Assembly (NCBI GenBank): GCA_030068145.1
Contig: JAPJBO010000001.1
Span: 124,001 to 188,000 of the forward strand
Length of the DNA stretch: 64,000 bases
Direction: 5' to 3'
DNA from: Diplonema papillatum
Taxonomy: Eukaryota; Euglenozoa; Diplonemea; Diplonemida; Diplonemidae
A model generated the notes under the pieces. The model saw only the letters and a list, made by a program, of their open reading frames with translations, had not been told where the DNA came from and ran no database searches. The first letter of the stretch is position 1; every line of letters begins with the position of its first letter. The position numbers and the translations under genes were made by a program. Positions 12,071 to 22,874 of this stretch are shown one piece after another.

Positions 12071-14101
12071 ATGTCGGAAGGCAATATGGAAGAAGAGACC
12101 GACGATCGGTTTTGTGGCGATCAACCGCCGGATTTGACTGCGCAGGATGGTTCGAGGTACGACGTGCTCGGTCTGGAAGGGGGGGGCGAGGACAAAGAGG
12201 AGAAGTTCGAAGCGGAGGTCCGCCGGGCGTTCGAATTGGTCGATTTCGCCAGCGTCGGCCGGTTGACCCCTCAGGACATGGCCACCTTCTGGCCGCAGCT
12301 GCTGCCCGGCATCACAGCCTCGCAGCTCGAGGAGCTGCAGGAGGTGTTCCCCGCCATCGACCTGGACAACGACGGGCTGGTCACCGTTGACGAGCTTCTC
12401 TTCTTCCTGGACCCCACCCACAACCTGTACAACACGTTCAACATCGACCCTTCCGATCTCGAGCTAATGAACCTGGCGGGCACCGCCAATTGGAAGCTCG
12501 ATCCCCCGAAAACCGCGCGGGAGACGATCTGGGCCCTCCTGAACGTGCAGGAAGCCGGGAAGTACCTCAACTCCAGCGAATCGCTGCAGAGGGGCGCGTT
12601 CGTCGTCCAGATAATCTCGCAGCTCGCGATCTGCGCGTCGATCATCAACATGATGATCGAGTCCGAGCCGTCCGTCCAGATACGGTCGGAGGAGGAGGGC
12701 CGTGCGGCGCCCACCTTTGTGGTCGAAACCATCACCATTGCGCTGTTCACCATCGAGTTCGTCCTCCGGTTCGCAACGACCCCGTCGCAAGAGCAGTTCT
12801 GGCGGGAGTGGTACACTTGGATCGACCTCTTGGCGATCCTGCCTTACTACATGATGGAGATCGGGCTGGCCAACGAGTGGGCAAAGGGCCTCGTCGTCCT
12901 TCGCGTCGTCCGGCTCACGAAGCTGCTCCGCATTCTGAAAGTCGGACGGCACTCCGTAGGCTTCCACCTCCTGACCCTGTCCGTGCAGAAGGCGCTTCTG
13001 CCCTTGCTGTGGCTGCTCTTCGTGCTGGTGCTCGCGATGGTGCTGTTCTCCGCGCTGATCTACTTCGCGGAAACCAGCAGCGCGGCGACGCTCGACGCGG
13101 AGCGGGGGATTTGGAGACGCGACGCCGACTCCAAATACGCCGACGCCGGGCAAATCATCCAGTTCGAAAGCGTCCACGCATCCCTATGGTGGGCCATCAC
13201 GACGCTGACGACCACAGGGTACGGCGACCTGGTGCCGAAGACCGAGATAGGCAAGGCCGTCGGCGGCCTCGCGATGCTCTGCGGCGTGCTGCTGCTGGCC
13301 TTCCCAACGACGATCCTCACGCAGCAGTTCTCGAAGGTTTTCATGGAGCACGAAGAGCGCCGCAAAGGGGAAGTCCACAAAGCGGTCGTCCGGCGGAAGC
13401 TCGTCAGCGGGAAGAAAGCGATCAACCGCATGATCAAGGCCGCCGAAGCGGAGGAGCGCAACGCGCGGATAAGAAGCGAGTTCGGCGAAAAAAGCCAAGA
13501 ACCCGGCAGGCCGATGGAAGTCATGTCGGCGGGCTCCCCCGTCAGGAGGCCGTCCGCACCCGTGAACCCGCAGATGATAAGGGCCGCTTCGATGTCGGTA
13601 TTCCGCGGAGTGTGCCCCGGGAAGCGGGAGAGCGCCGTTAGCTTAGTGCGCGGAAGAACCGCGAGGACCTCTCCGCGTTCGAATGCAGTGACGTCACCCA
13701 CAGTGAGCCGCTTCAGGAACGTCACGTTCGGCAGAGACGACGACCCGCTTCAAGGCCTGGTCCCGGCTTCAGCGTCGTACCCACCGCCCGAGTCCCCGCG
13801 CATTCGATCCAGCGAGCTCCGGCGCGATTCCGTTTCGACGACGTGTACCGCAACACCTTTGGCGAACGGGACCACCGGGCTCAAGGCGCGTGAAGCAGAC
13901 ATCGTGCACTTGCTCACCGTAAATCGGCTTCAGGAGCATCAGATCCGTCTGCTGCAAACGGAAGTCAAAACCATGAAGGAGCAGCACGACGCCCTCGCTC
14001 GTACCACTGCCACCGAAATGGCAGAGCTTAAGGAGATCTCGCGTAGCGCCGTCTCCGTGCTCGCTTCGATCGAAAAACTGGTATGCTGTTTTCCAGTATA
14101 A
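12071..14101 (+). CDS. EF-hand voltage-gated K+ channel (6-TM, Kv-like)
   Basis: Potassium-selective voltage-gated channel with an N-terminal calcium-binding region, acting in a membrane as a presumed tetramer. The open frame encodes 676 residues from ATG 12071. A degenerate EF-hand (about residues 55-80) precedes a canonical EF loop at 97-108 (DLDNDGLVTVDE). Transmembrane segments: S1 about 176-196, S2 215-237, S3 250-265, S4 274-296 with the periodic Arg/Lys pattern VLRVVRLTKLLRILK, S5 310-335, pore helix and filter TTTGYGD near 380-388, S6 396-420. The C-terminus is Ser/Arg-rich and ends in a predicted coiled coil (about 620-670). EF-hand plus ion-channel fusions are common in alveolates and some other protists. 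The last codons contain a fair donor (AAACTG|GTATGC near 14080), so the true C-terminus may lie on another exon; the TAA at 14099 is the simpler reading. Confidence 0.9.
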   Translation: MSEGNMEEETDDRFCGDQPPDLTAQDGSRYDVLGLEGGGEDKEEKFEAEVRRAFELVDFASVGRLTPQDMATFWPQLLPGITASQLEELQEVFPAIDLDNDGLVTVDELLFFLDPTHNLYNTFNIDPSDLELMNLAGTANWKLDPPKTARETIWALLNVQEAGKYLNSSESLQRGAFVVQIISQLAICASIINMMIESEPSVQIRSEEEGRAAPTFVVETITIALFTIEFVLRFATTPSQEQFWREWYTWIDLLAILPYYMMEIGLANEWAKGLVVLRVVRLTKLLRILKVGRHSVGFHLLTLSVQKALLPLLWLLFVLVLAMVLFSALIYFAETSSAATLDAERGIWRRDADSKYADAGQIIQFESVHASLWWAITTLTTTGYGDLVPKTEIGKAVGGLAMLCGVLLLAFPTTILTQQFSKVFMEHEERRKGEVHKAVVRRKLVSGKKAINRMIKAAEAEERNARIRSEFGEKSQEPGRPMEVMSAGSPVRRPSAPVNPQMIRAASMSVFRGVCPGKRESAVSLVRGRTARTSPRSNAVTSPTVSRFRNVTFGRDDDPLQGLVPASASYPPPESPRIRSSELRRDSVSTTCTATPLANGTTGLKAREADIVHLLTVNRLQEHQIRLLQTEVKTMKEQHDALARTTATEMAELKEISRSAVSVLASIEKLVCCFPV

Positions 14102-14569
14102 TGCAGCACAAGAACACAGGATTTCAGTGGACAAAAGAGCAAAGTAGGCAATTTTTGCTGGCATTAGGCCGTGGCATGGCTTGTTTTTGAGAGTGAATAG
14201 TGCCACCTGCGAAATGACGCAGAAAGAGGCAAGAACAAGTCTAGATGCCTGTGTGGCACGGGTCAGTTTTGAGAGTGAATAGCAGAAAATCGTGCCACCG
14301 ATGATGTAGACAACTGCTGGCTGGGTGCGGCTCCTTTTTGGACCCCACGAACATCACCTGCCCCCACTGTGGACTTTCTTGCCACAGTCTCGCAATTTTG
14401 GAAACGGCACAAGGCTTTTGATCAATGTACTGTTGGACAAGTCTTGGGGCTTGACCAGCCGCAAAAACTCCGAAGTGCTGCTACAGACCGGCCTGAATCG
14501 TTCTTTTTCCAAAAAGTGTGCGCACCCCTCGAGTTCAGAAAAGTCGCGCTCTGCGGTAGAAAAGCCATC

Positions 14570-14670
14570 TTATTCACTCGAAAAAGTTGTTTTCTGGCAC
14601 TCTACGGCCACTCGTGGCACACCGGAAAACTACTCGTGCCAGAAAACAACTTTTCTCTCGAGAATAAATA
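14570..14670. repeat. Foldback (MITE-like) element
   Basis: Arms of about 35-38 bases: the left begins TTATTCACTCGAAAAAGTTG and the right ends CTTTTCTCTCGAGAATAAATA. Both meet the shared inner part GTTGTTTTCTGGCAC / GTGCCAGAAAACAAC. The centre is about 25 bases. A decayed relative (CCTCGAGAACGTTGTTTTCT) is near 35982. No protein is encoded. Confidence 0.8.
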
Positions 14671-14687
14671 GCTATTTTTAGTAAACA

Positions 14688-14825
14688 ATCTTGCGGGTTG
14701 CCCTTCAATGTATTGTGCAGGCTAAAAAGACGTAGGCAGCGTGTTTTGGTGGTTGATCAGAAACCCTTACCTAAATATACACAGGGTAAATACAAGTGGG
14801 AAAACGATCACCCGGCACGCACAAA
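14688..14825 (+). repeat. Interspersed family C
   Basis: Block with TTGCGGGTTGCCCTTCAATG, TATTGTGCAGGCTAAAAAGA, GGCAGCGTGTTTTGGTGG and CACCCGGCACGCACAAA. Near-copies lie at 22425-22570 and 48145-48275, and an interrupted copy at 41445-41610. Shorter relatives with GGCAGCGTG followed by a GCAC(G/C)TACAAACA end are at 4478-4575, 41210-41310, 42640-42720, 50920-51010 and 54900-54990. It has no coding content. Confidence 0.75.
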
Positions 14826-16954
14826 AATCCACTCACTGCCAAACACTTGCACCCAGCACTCAAAAAGCACAACACTCAGCACCCAGCATCAAGGGCTTGC
14901 TCCGCACTGTTGGTTATTTTTCTATTCATCCGCTTATCTCCACAGCTGCCGGGTGTCCATGACAGAGGTAACACGTAGTCAGCGCCTCGTGTTCGTCCGA
15001 GTGATTGGTTCACAACTCCAGGTGGCCTGCGGTGTTGACGAGCTGCCTGACGGATCTTTTAGGCTCGCAACAAAGGTTTGGCGTGAAAGGAAGCCACAGT
15101 CAGGGACTATGGCTCTGATTCCGCCGCCTAGGACGCTTCCGATCGACGATTGCAATGCCTGCGCATTGCGACAGGACAGCGCCCTTGCGTGGGCCCGACA
15201 TTTCTTCTATTGCCTGTAGGTCCAGGCACAAGACGTCTCGAAGTCAACATGTGTCGTTAACCGTCGTGCCAGGGGCGAGCGTCCGTAAAAGTCGCAGACC
15301 CATCATATTTTAGTGGAAAAGGAAAGAATGTGTATTTTAGCATCCATACATTTCGCGGTTTCCGTTGCAACCCTCCTCCCCCGCCCTGGTCCTGAGCTGC
15401 GAACAGTCAGGTCGCTGGACACTGGGGTTCCACGCTGGAAGAAATTCTGCCTGAGGTGTACGTCGTATGCAGGACGGACGGGCAGGCGGCGTTGTGTGCA
15501 TACCGCTCCAAGCAATCCTTTTCATTCTCCTGCCCAATGCTGCTGCGGCGATTGAATCTCTGCAGCAACTGGTTGCACCGAGCCTGCAGGTGTTACGATC
15601 ATTTTCAACTCGGATGCTTCCAAAGCCCGAAACATAGGAACCGGGTATTGACACTTTGCCGAGCATTCTTTCACAGCCACGCAGAAACCGGGGCGGATTT
15701 CTCCGCGGGGGGAAGGAGGAGAGGTCAATCAACATGTGTTAACTTCTTGTTTGCGACTTCTAATACCTGCCAACAAGCAAAGCCGCGTTACGAGGAGTCG
15801 TCCCCCTCCATCCACCGAGTAGAAGCACTGGCCTAGTCAAACCGCCCAAGGAACCCTCCAAGATCACGATGTGTACGGAATGTTGGCCCACAATAGACCG
15901 GACACATCTCACCGCATTCCCGTACACGGAACGCGGGACATGTTCTGGTCCAGGCTTGCTGAGAACGGAAGCAGCAGGTTCTGCAAGATGGGGGGGAAAG
16001 CGCAGCTCCCTCCATCTGAGGCGGTGTTCTGTCTATCTACATTCGTCGAAGGTTTCCCAACCCGCGGCCCAGAATACCAGGGCCGAATCTTAGTTGCTGG
16101 GCTTCGGGCGTACGTGTCCATCGCACATCCTACTCGGACGTGTGGCGATGTCCTTCCTTTTTTATCCTCGTGGCTAAGCGGATCCAGCAAGCTCAATTCC
16201 CCATCGCGCCTGCCTCCGACGAAAAGCAACCAGAGAATGATACCCTGGAGTGAAGACTGGAAAACTGCATGTCCAGCTTCCCGTCCGAATTCTTCGAAAA
16301 CCTAGAATGCACCGGCAACTAGAGACGAACCGAACTGGAACTCGCCCCAGGCGCCCCGCCGCCGACGTCGTCGCTGACTTGAGGAAAGTCGACAAAGCGA
16401 AGACCCGGGCGTGCCCAAGGCCTTCATCGCATGGCGAAGCCCGTATCGACGATCCAACGCAAGTCCGTATTGTCGTGCTTAGCGTTGCAAGCATGGCTGC
16501 AGCCGATAGCCACGAAAATATTCCGAGAAACACGGTATCCTCCCCCCTACTGGTCGGCCAAAGCTTTTCGATTGCGTCCTTGCGTACTACTGCTTCCGAT
16601 TCGTGCGGACTTCGCCGGGTTGGGGAAGAGGAGAGAAATGAAAACTCCAATCAAAAACGACAGCCACGGTTCCTCTCACTTTCACCTTCGCAGTCTCGGG
16701 CTCATGCTACTATGCTACGCTGAACGCGATTAATCTTTGCCGGGGTGAGTGCGCTCACATGCGGCGACACCTCATCGCGGGAGTAAGGATTTGAATGAAG
16801 TAGGTGTCGACAGTTGGCGGTTAGTCAGCGTTGGCTCGTGTACACCCAGTGTCTGCCGCTCTTTTGTACAAACCTAGACCTACTTGCCTAGGCAAGCTTT
16901 TGCTCGCTTCGGGCCAAGAAGCTTTGGCTTGCTGGATGACACTGGCTTTGCTGC

Positions 16955-17075
16955 GGCTTGCTTGCCTGGCAAGGTAGGCGTGGCTTGCTTGCCTGGCAAC
17001 GTAGGCGTGGCTTGCTTGCCTGGCAAGGTAGGCGTGGCTTGCTTGCCTGGCAAGGTAGGCGTGGCTTGCTTCCTG
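16955..17075 (+). repeat. Minisatellite, 27 bp x4
   Basis: Four tandem units of GGCTTGCTTGCCTGGCAAGG plus TAGGCGT, one with a single change (AACG for AAGG). The sequence GCCTGGCAAGGTAGGC is partly self-complementary. Confidence 0.85.
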
Positions 17076-17405
17076 GTTAGCCTCAAAGCTCCTGGACCAG
17101 GCAAGGTTGATACCCGCCTCTGAAGGAGGCACCCGCGGCGAAACGACGCTATGCAATGCGATGAGAGGACCACGGGTACCTCTTTAGCCGCAGTACTGTG
17201 TAGGGGGTGCTCTGGGAGCTGGCAGCTTGCCAGCTCGCCCGAGCCGATGCCCGCCTTCCCGGGCTTGCATTCCAAGGGCGAAACAGGGACCCAAAGATAC
17301 TCGGCTCCGGGCTACGGACTGAGCGATTCTTGCCGGAAACACGAAGAAAATGCCACCGCAGAGGGGGGGTCAGCCGGCTGATGGATGGATGGTTCTTAAC
17401 AAGAT

Positions 17406-17850
17406 GCCCGGGAGAGCGTTCCGCGCGAGAACACACGAAGAAAGCACAGCACCAGCACCAACGACGATAAGAACAATGAAACAAACCATGGGCGCGATCG
17501 CGAGACGCGCGGCACTGCCGCGGCACGCGCAACTGGTCCAGGCGAGGGGGTGGGAGCGCCGCTCGGGTTGGTGAGCAAGCGCTGGTGCACGGTCGTGCGG
17601 TGCCCGGTTATCGCGGAGAGCATCTACGCAAGGACGGTCGGCGGGTGGGAGGTGAAGGCCGGCGACTCGGTGCTGGAGGACGCGCTCCTCGGCTCGATCG
17701 AGTCCGAGAAGGTTAACGTCATCCGCGCGCCCTACAACGGCATCGTGACCGAGATTCTCGTCGAAGAAGGCCCTCCCCTGAAGCTGAAGGAAGCCGAGAT
17801 TGAGATTTCTGCAACTGGCAGCCTCGTCGAGTATTTCCAACAACGCAGGC
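17406..17850 (+). pseudogene. Truncated, frameshifted 5' copy of the DLST-type E2 gene
   Basis: This segment repeats the 5' flank, presequence and lipoyl domain of the E2 gene that begins 560 bp downstream. Homology starts in the shared flank (GCGTTCCGCGCG near 17415 and 17970) and includes an ATG at 17476 with [21 protein letters not shown]. About 60 bases present in the intact gene are missing after 17549, which shifts the frame. The lipoyl part continues in another frame with the lipoyl-lysine motif ESEKV. It then lacks one codon after VN and six codons near the end of the domain. At about 17803 the homology stops and a reversed family A repeat begins. No catalytic core is present, so it cannot make a working E2; a short lipoyl-domain product is possible but unlikely. 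Confidence 0.85.
17803..17850 (-). repeat. Family A fragment ending the E2 pseudogene
   Basis: GAGATTTCTGCAACTGGCAG followed by CCTCGTCGAGTATTT is the reverse complement of the family A core (AAATACTTGAGGAGGCTGCC, AGTTGCAAAATCTC). It sits exactly where similarity to the intact E2 gene ends, so a family A copy marks or caused the truncation. Confidence 0.7.
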
Positions 17851-18019
17851 GCTTAAACTTTAACTCTCAAAAAAGCAGCAACTCTAAATTTTAGCAGCCT
17901 AAAATATCGGGTTTTACAGGCAACTGGCTGAGCAATTATTGCCTGCAATACGAGAAATCATACCGCAGGGGGAGGGCGTTCCGCGCGTGAACACACGAAG
18001 AAAGCACAGCACCAACACC

Positions 18020-18034
18020 AACGACGACATATAT
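18020..18034 (+). promoter_or_regulatory. TATA-like box before the E2 gene
   Basis: GACATATATAAGAAC lies 8-22 bases before the ATG at 18042. The truncated upstream copy has GACGATAAGAAC at the same place, lacking the TATAT core. The distance to ATG is unusually short for a TATA box, so it may only be 5' leader sequence. Confidence 0.3.
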
Positions 18035-18041
18035 AAGAACA

Positions 18042-20721
18042 ATGAAAAGAACCATGGGCGCGATCGCGAGACGCGCGGCACTGCCGCGGCACGCGCAACT
18101 GGTCCAGGCGAGGGGGATGAAGACGGTGGGCCGGACGGTGGCGGCGCGGGAGGCCGCGGGGAGTCCCGCCGGGCGGGTGGGAGCGCCGCTCTTGGTGAGC
18201 AAGCGCTGGTGCACGGTCGTGAAGTGCCCAGTTATCGCGGAGAGCATCTCCGAAGGGACGGTCGGCGGGTGGGAGGTGAAGGCCGGCGACTCGGTGCTCG
18301 AGGACGCGCTCCTCGGCTCGATTGAGTCCGAGAAGGTCAACATCGACATCCGCGCGCCCCACAACGGCATCGTGACCGAGATCCTCGTCGAAGAAGGCAC
18401 CAACGTCAATGTCGGCGCCGACCTCCTGAAGCTGAAGGAAGCCGACGTGCCGCCGGAAGGCGAGCCGGCCAAGGCGGCAAAGACCGCAGACGCCCCCGAG
18501 AAGAAGCCGGACGCGACCCCGAAACCCGCCGCCGCCGCGAAACCAGCGCCCGCCGCCGCCGCCGCCGCCCCGGCCCAGGCGGAGCCCGCGCAGCAGTACG
18601 CAGCGAGCACCGACCGCGAGAAGCGGGTGCGTATCACGCCGATGCGAAGGCGGATCGCCGACCGGCTGAAGGCGTCGCAGAACACGGCGGCGATGCTGAC
18701 GACGTTCCAGGAGGTCGACATGTCGAACTTGATAGCGCTCCGCACGCAGCACAAGGAGGAGTTCGCCGAGAAACACGGCGTCAAGCTCGGATTCATGTCC
18801 GCCTTCGTGAAGGCCTCCGCGTGCGCGCTGCAGGCGGTGCCCGTCGTCAACGCGTACTTGGACACCGAAACGGACGCGATCATCTTCCACGACTACTGCG
18901 ACATCTCCGTGGCAGTCGCGACGCCCAAGGGCTTGGTCGTGCCGGTGCTGCGGGACTGCCAGGAGATGAACTTCGCCGACATCGAGAAGCAGATCGGCGT
19001 CTTCGCGGACAAGGCGAAGAACGGGTCACTGTCCATCCGCGAAATGTCCGGCGGAACGTTCACCATCTCGAACGGAGGAACTTACGGAAGCTGGATGGGT
19101 ACCCCGATCATCAACCCCCCGCAGTCCGCCGTCCTCGGCATGCACGCAACGAAGCAGAAGGCGTGGGTTGACAAGGTACGCGCTCTTGTGGCTAATCCTG
19201 CGGTAGCCGGATACAGAAAGGATCCTGAAGGGATCTTCCCGTCCCCCCAACACTACGGGACCAGTGCGGTGTTGAGCACATTCCCTCTTGCAATTCCCCC
19301 CCATTCCAGTAGGGTACTTCGCGTACCGCGACATACTGCCCTCAGCTCGCCGGATTGCTTCCTCGAGCTCTTTTCCTTTTGGTACTGCACGCGGCAACCC
19401 CATTTCCACTATGCTCTGCAGAGTTTACTTCGCAGATTGCTGTCGTAAAAAGAAAACGAGTCAATGCAGCCTAGCGAGTCGCTGTCACAATCAGGGCGGG
19501 CGGCGAGTCTTGGACCTGATTGCTCAGACTCTATGTTCACACATGCGCCGATAGCAGCAGCATTGCTGCCAGTTCCGTGCAGACGGTGAACGATGCCAGA
19601 ACAAACACGAACAAGGGCACTGAAACGGCTTGTGCGAGACATGCATCATGCGCGGCAACGATTCACAAATGAGCCGCCGGGCACGAATGCGAAAACAAGG
19701 CACAATGACCAAAACAAACGTCAATCCAATCACGAACACCCTCACAATCCCACAGGACGGAAAGATCTCTGCTCGTCCCATCATGGCGCTGGCTCTTACC
19801 TACGACCACAGACTCATCGACGGCAGAGACGCGGTTACGTTCTTGGTGAAGGTTTGTCCTCCCCAGCCTCCTGCTTCCCACCAGAAACCTTCTCAGCCAC
19901 AAGTAGCCCTCTTCACATGCACGAATTTATGCCTTCGCGCGTTGTGCCTCCGCCCCCTTCCTCCGCCAACGCCAACGAACAGAGACAAACTGTCTGCCCG
20001 AAAGAGACTTCGGGTCCTTCCAAGAGAGAAGCCTTTGGATACGGACTGTCGTCCTGTTCGGGTGCTTGGCGCTTTCCGTTCTTCGTTTGAGGGCTGTTCT
20101 ATCGGAAGCACGACACGGCACGATCGAGGAGGTAGTCACCTAGTGACTAATACCGGCCATCACTACAGATATTCTGCAATCTAACCTCATGTATCGTGGT
20201 GGATCACTGTCTGCAGCCTACGGTACGATCGAGGAGGTAGTCACCTGGTGACTAATACCGGCCATCACTACAGATACTCTGCATTCTACCCTCACACTGC
20301 CATTCTTGCTTCTGTACATTCTTGCTGTGACATTCTTATCATTGGTTTATTCGAACTGCCCGTTGCTGCCATCCGCCACTCAGATACAAACTAGTTCCGT
20401 ACTTGACCGACACATTTTTAGGGGCCGGACCCTGTTGCGGTCGTGTTTGAACACCGGTTGAGGCTACGTCAAGTCTGGGGCCATTTCAGACATTTCATGG
20501 TGCCTATATGTTGCTTAGGTTCGGGTCGGATCCTTTCTGGTGACCATGATCTCTTGGCCCTTTCAGGTCCTTGTACTTTACAGCGGACGTCCGCCCAGGA
20601 CTTCTCTCACCGTTTCGCAAGTTTTTGGTCCGTGTTTGCCTTGAGAAACCCGAACTACATACCCGCACAGATCCGAAACCTGATCGAGTCACCGGAGAGA
20701 ATGCTCCTCGACCTCGCGTGA
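18042..20721 (+). CDS. DLST: 2-oxoglutarate dehydrogenase E2 (dihydrolipoyl succinyltransferase), three exons
   Basis: Mitochondrial E2 core enzyme that passes the succinyl group from the lipoyl arm to CoA in the 2-oxoglutarate dehydrogenase complex of the TCA cycle. Exons: 18042-19175, 19756-19851, 20671-20721. Donors are ACAAG|GTACGC and GTGAAG|GTTTGT; acceptors are CCACAG|GAC and GCACAG|ATC. All junctions are phase 0 and the total is 427 codons. Residues 1-50 are Arg/Ala-rich with few acids, as in a mitochondrial presequence. One lipoyl domain (about 61-132) carries the lipoyl lysine in ESEKV (Lys98). An Ala/Pro linker follows (about 140-190), with no E1/E3-binding domain, as in mitochondrial E2o. 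The catalytic core ends with DHRLIDG, where His396 and Asp400 are the expected catalytic pair. Introns hold a family D piece and a 112 bp tandem repeat. A broken 5' copy lies just upstream. Confidence 0.95.
20105..20300 (+). repeat. Tandem repeat in DLST intron 2, 112 bp spacing
   Basis: Two copies (about 20110-20187 and 20222-20298) of CACGATCGAGGAGGTAGTCA, continuing CCTAGTGACTAATACC and GGCCATCACTACAGATA. Each contains the stem GGTAGTCACC / GGTGACTA..ACC, so the transcribed RNA would form a short hairpin. The two copies differ at about seven positions. Function is unknown. Confidence 0.8.
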
Positions 20722-21010
20722 GGGAGGCAGCTGCAGTCTGTTACCGCGCCCCGTCGCGTCCGTTCTGCCCACGAAGGGAATCCGGGACGCGTGCGGGGGA
20801 GCGGCAGCAAGCAACACACACAGGCCCGCGTCTCTGCGGCAGTCCGTACACGAGAGTGACAAACCTCGTTTTCATCATCAGCGATTGATACAAGCAAAGG
20901 TGTTCGAGTGCCATCTTTTTCGCCGCGTGGCAACCCGTTTGCCACTTGCGGCACGTCATTCTCGGAGCATGGCCGCTGGTGACACCCAGAATGCTCTCGG
21001 ATCACTCGTG

Positions 21011-21215
21011 CAGCTCTCTGCTCCATGCAGCGGCATGGCATGCACTTTAGGCTTTCTCGGTGTGTACCCCAGTCCCTGCCCAATACAATTGGATCCGGGC
21101 CGCTGTTGTCTAGTGCGGCTCTCCGCTCCATACGGCAGCCCGGCATGCAATTTAGGCTTTCTCGGTGTGCTCCCAGCCCAGTAAAAAGAAGGATCTCGGC
21201 CGCTGCTGCTTTCCC
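21011..21215 (+). repeat. Tandem duplication, about 108 bp x2
   Basis: Both units run from GCTCTC(T/C)GCTCCAT through GGCATGCA.TTTAGGCTTTC and CGGTGTG to a GGATC(C/T)(G/C)GGCCGCTG end. Divergence is about 15 percent, so the duplication is not recent. Confidence 0.75.
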
Positions 21216-21404
21216 CGCGCATCTCCACGTCTGCAGGAAAGAGCACCAGCCTCCGAAGCACCGCTGCATCCTTGCCTTCTGCGCGTGCCAATCGTGCTTT
21301 CCCCCCCACCCCAACAAGTCTGGAGATGCCAACAAGTGGTAGCACGCGCTACGGGGGCGGCTGGTCTGGCTAGGATGACAAATAAACGCGTTTCCGTCCG
21401 TTGT

Positions 21405-21520
21405 ATAAGCACCTGCTTTGTAGGGAACACTTGAGGAGGCTGCTAGTTGCAAAAGATCGAAGGAGGTAAATGTGCTGTAGCCCACACGAAACACAGGTGA
21501 ATCTGGGTTCAGTGGCGGGC
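21405..21520 (+). repeat. Interspersed family A
   Basis: Order of blocks: TAAGCACCTGCTTTGTAGGG, ACTTGAGGAGGCTGCTAGTT, TGTGCTGTAGCCCACACGAA, ACACAGGTGAATCTGGGTTC, GCGTTCAACAAAAAAGACCC. Other copies: 41010-41140 (+), 41640-41760 (+), 41822-42010 (-), 57145-57245 (+), fragments at 17803 (-) and 43858. It is the most frequent dispersed repeat with a clear fixed structure here. Confidence 0.8.
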
Positions 21521-21686
21521 GTACGCGTTCAACAAAAAAGACCCACTTCGTAAGTAATCACAAGGCAGCCCCTCGAGTATTTCCCGACCAAGCATTGAAC
21601 CAGGAAACGGAAACGAACCCATCTCATCAGTCTCGCGCTTCCACGTGCACGGCAACGGGAACGATACCGTTTACTTGTCATCTTAG

Positions 21687-21884
21687 CCCTAGGCATAGTG
21701 ATCAAACGATTCGCATTCTCGCATATTACCGCATTTTCATTCGCATTCTCGCACGATTAAAGCCTGGGCAAATCCAGTATGGACGATCACATATTATCGC
21801 ACGCCGATTATATGCGATCATTTTGTGCGAGAATGCGACAAATGTTATCGCATGCGAATCGTTTGACCACTATGCCTAGGGGGG
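21687..21884. repeat. Foldback (MITE-like) element with 55-60 bp arms
   Basis: The left arm starts CCCTAGGCATAGTGATCAAA then CGATTCGCATTCTCGCA. The right arm ends TGCGAATCGTTTGACCACTA then TGCCTAGGGG. The inner parts TCGCATTCTCGCAC / GTGCGAGAATGCGA also pair. No coding region and no clear target-site duplication. Confidence 0.88.
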
Positions 21885-22286
21885 GGGTCTCTCCGTTTTG
21901 CCCCACCTGTGCCGACGGAAAATATGGAGGGTTCTCCCCCCCTGATGCCCCGCGGGGGTTCTCACAGCGGACTGGTCCGAAAAGCGCCAAACGACCTGCC
22001 TTTTGAGCCCCACCTTTTCTAGCACCAGGCGCCCGCGACCTTATTGTACAACTTGGTCTTCCCTTTTTTTTCTTTGATGCTAACAATCTTGCGGGTCGCC
22101 CCTGCACAATGGTACTGTGTGGAGGCTGAAACGGAGTTGGCACAGCGTGTCTTCGGTGTGGTTGATCCGGATTCTCAGTCCAAAAAAGCGAAACAGGGGG
22201 TGAAAACAAGCGGGGAAAACAAAGCGCGTCACTGGCCAACCGCGGTTGAACCGGAAACTGTTACGGAGAAGGGGTTGTTTTTTTTT

Positions 22287-22399
22287 GGGCAAAATTCGCT
22301 CGATTTATATCCAAACGTCACATCTTTGTTTCGCTTATATCCAAGTTTGGATATGAGCGAAACGAAAATTGCCTTTTTGCATAGAAGCGAAATTTTCCC
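22287..22399. repeat. Foldback element with nested palindrome
   Basis: Outer arms are GGGCAAAATTCGCT and AGCGAAATTTTCCC. The inside holds a near-perfect palindrome TTTCGCTTATATCCAA-GT-TTGGATATGAGCGAAA (written here as two 16-base arms around GT). The whole unit of 113 bases can fold on itself. Confidence 0.85.
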
Positions 22400-22874
22400 T
22401 TGTTTTTTAGTACTAACTTTAGTCTACCAATCTTGTGAGTTGCCCTTCAATGTATTGTGCAGGCTAAAAAGACGTAGGCAGCGTGTTTTGGTGGTCGATC
22501 AGAATTCCTTACCTGAAAATGACACAGGGTAAATACAAGTGGGAAACCGATCAACCGGCACGCACAAACAAAACGAAGCGCATGTCTTTTTTGTTGAACG
22601 CTTTGTCCTGGACGTTTGTAGAAGGCTCGGAAGGAAATACCGTGGGTGGCCCGTGACGCGTTCTCACTTCCTCCAATATTGCATTGTTTGGCGAAAACTT
22701 ACACTCTACAAAAAAAAAAAAACGAAGTGCCCGCCACTTCCTTGCTGTCCGTTGCGGCGAGGGCCTGGGGTCCCCCCCGGTCCCGCGTCGATTCTGCGGG
22801 ACGCGAGCGAGCGAACGGGAGTCAACCAGCGACGACACGTAGGGCAACCTCCTCCCGTCTTTTCTTTACGGTGA

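Larger units (their letters stand above)
14102..17405. other. Intergenic stretch with repeats
   Basis: No supported gene. It contains a repeated TTTGAGAGTGAATAG (14189 and 14268), a foldback element at 14570-14670, a family C copy at 14688-14825, and the 27 bp minisatellite at 16955-17075. The part 15220-16750 is unique-looking, has frames of 100-160 codons on both strands, and has no motif that I recognise. Confidence 0.5.
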
